Assembly (NCBI GenBank): GCA_016927375.1
Contig: JAFGMS010000165.1
Location: 1-32,934 of the forward strand
Origin: Anaerolineae bacterium
Lineage (GTDB): Bacteria > Chloroflexota > Anaerolineae > Aggregatilineales > UBA3940
Length of the DNA: 32,934 nucleotides
Direction: 5' to 3'
Below the pieces are notes generated by a model. The model had not been told where the DNA came from. It searched no databases and worked only from the letters and a program-made list of their open reading frames with translations. Within the stretch, counting starts at the first letter, position 1, and every line of letters starts with the position of its first letter. This document shows positions 32,685 to 32,934 of the stretch, piece by piece. A program made the position numbers and the translations under genes.

Positions 32685-32705
32685 GGTCGGACTGTTAGTC
32701 CGACC
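32685..32705. repeat. GGTCGGACT hairpin
   Basis: A perfect 9-bp inverted repeat GGTCGGACT/AGTCCGACC around a GTT loop. The same core forms the terminator at 23058-23090. Here it is not followed by a T run, and there is no gene upstream to terminate. Confidence 0.65.
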
Positions 32706-32727
32706 GTGCGCATACTGACGCTTCGCC

Positions 32728-32832
32728 CAATCTATTTTCATACCAGGGGCGCAGAGGACAGAGAGAAAAAAAGGAAACCTCAGTGTCTCTGCGGTGAATT
32801 GTGATCTTTCCCCCCAACCGGTACATACGCCC
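32728..32832. repeat. Interspersed repeat, copy B
   Basis: This matches 1-109 in the same orientation with a few substitutions and a shorter A run. The inverted arms CGCAGAG (32750-32756) and CTCTGCG (32787-32793) are kept. Confidence 0.8.
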
Positions 32833-32934
32833 AGAGGTGCTCTTCGTTCCAGATCCGTCGCTCCTTCGTCGATCCTTCGTTTTGAAGCACAAGGAGCCTC
32901 TCCAGCCCATTCTGGTTGCTCAGGAAAACTTGAC

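Larger units (their letters stand above)
32075..32934. other. Gene-free, repeat-rich intergenic region
   Basis: No gene is supported; the minus-strand ORF at 32425-32658 and plus-strand ORF at 32586-32804 have no ribosome binding site. The region contains an AGGATTTTTC word (32383-32392) shared with 11156-11165, the 24-base motif (32511-32534), a GGTCGGACT hairpin (32685-32705) and the second copy of the long repeat (32728-32832). From 32833 to the end nothing is seen. Confidence 0.55.

Noticed and set aside
32425-32804. Minus- and plus-strand ORFs in the terminal repeat region
   Set aside because: They run through hairpins and repeats, lack ribosome binding sites and have no family features.

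Overview
The window looks like a chromosomal segment from a free-living bacterium, most probably a Chloroflexota (Anaerolineae/Chloroflexia-like). This rests on gene content: a giant multi-GAF sensor kinase, dispersed cell-wall/division genes, a YfhO-type membrane protein, an acyl-ACP-reductase-like enzyme, and many short intergenic repeats. There is no rRNA marker, so the assignment is an inference. I see no tRNA, rRNA, CRISPR array, integrase or transposase.

Layout. 1-927: gene-free, repeat-rich DNA. 928-1854: CorA-type Mg2+ channel, convergent with a HAD phosphatase (1917-2591, minus) across a hairpin terminator. 3016-6892: murF, three tandem copies of an unrecognised small protein family (the middle copy broken), then mraY. 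7281-8468: a terpene-cyclase-fold protein with a membrane tail. 8512-11036 (minus): a left-handed beta-helix protein followed by an acyl-ACP-reductase-like enzyme. 11454-11630: a small, possibly truncated ORF. 11738-22914: a signalling block made of REC plus degenerate GGDEF, a 2,962-residue histidine kinase with about 13 GAF and 3 PAS domains, and a REC protein with a charged tail. 22915-23600: a terminator and a densely folded stretch. 23596-28113 (minus): hypothetical protein, FtsL-like protein, class B penicillin-binding protein, and HI0933/YhiN-family flavoprotein. 28423-28653 (minus): cold-shock protein with a good promoter and long leader. 29135-31465 (minus): YfhO-like membrane protein. 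31835-32074 (minus): small hypothetical protein. 32075-32934: gene-free; it carries a second copy of the repeat found at the window start.

How the genes fit together. murF, mraY, the FtsL-like gene and the class B PBP are parts of a division/cell-wall (dcw) cluster that is split and inverted here. The two receiver proteins flanking the giant kinase are its natural partner candidates, so the 11.2 kb block probably forms one pathway integrating many small-molecule or redox inputs. The reductase and beta-helix genes form a likely two-gene operon, possibly in lipid or envelope metabolism.

Most unusual items: (1) the 13-GAF kinase module; (2) the small-protein family triplicated between murF and mraY, with murF-tail-like scraps; (3) a multi-hairpin RNA candidate at 23175-23384; (4) several intergenic repeat families, one of which carries the Shine-Dalgarno of two unrelated genes. 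All identifications come from reading motifs by eye; no database search was run.
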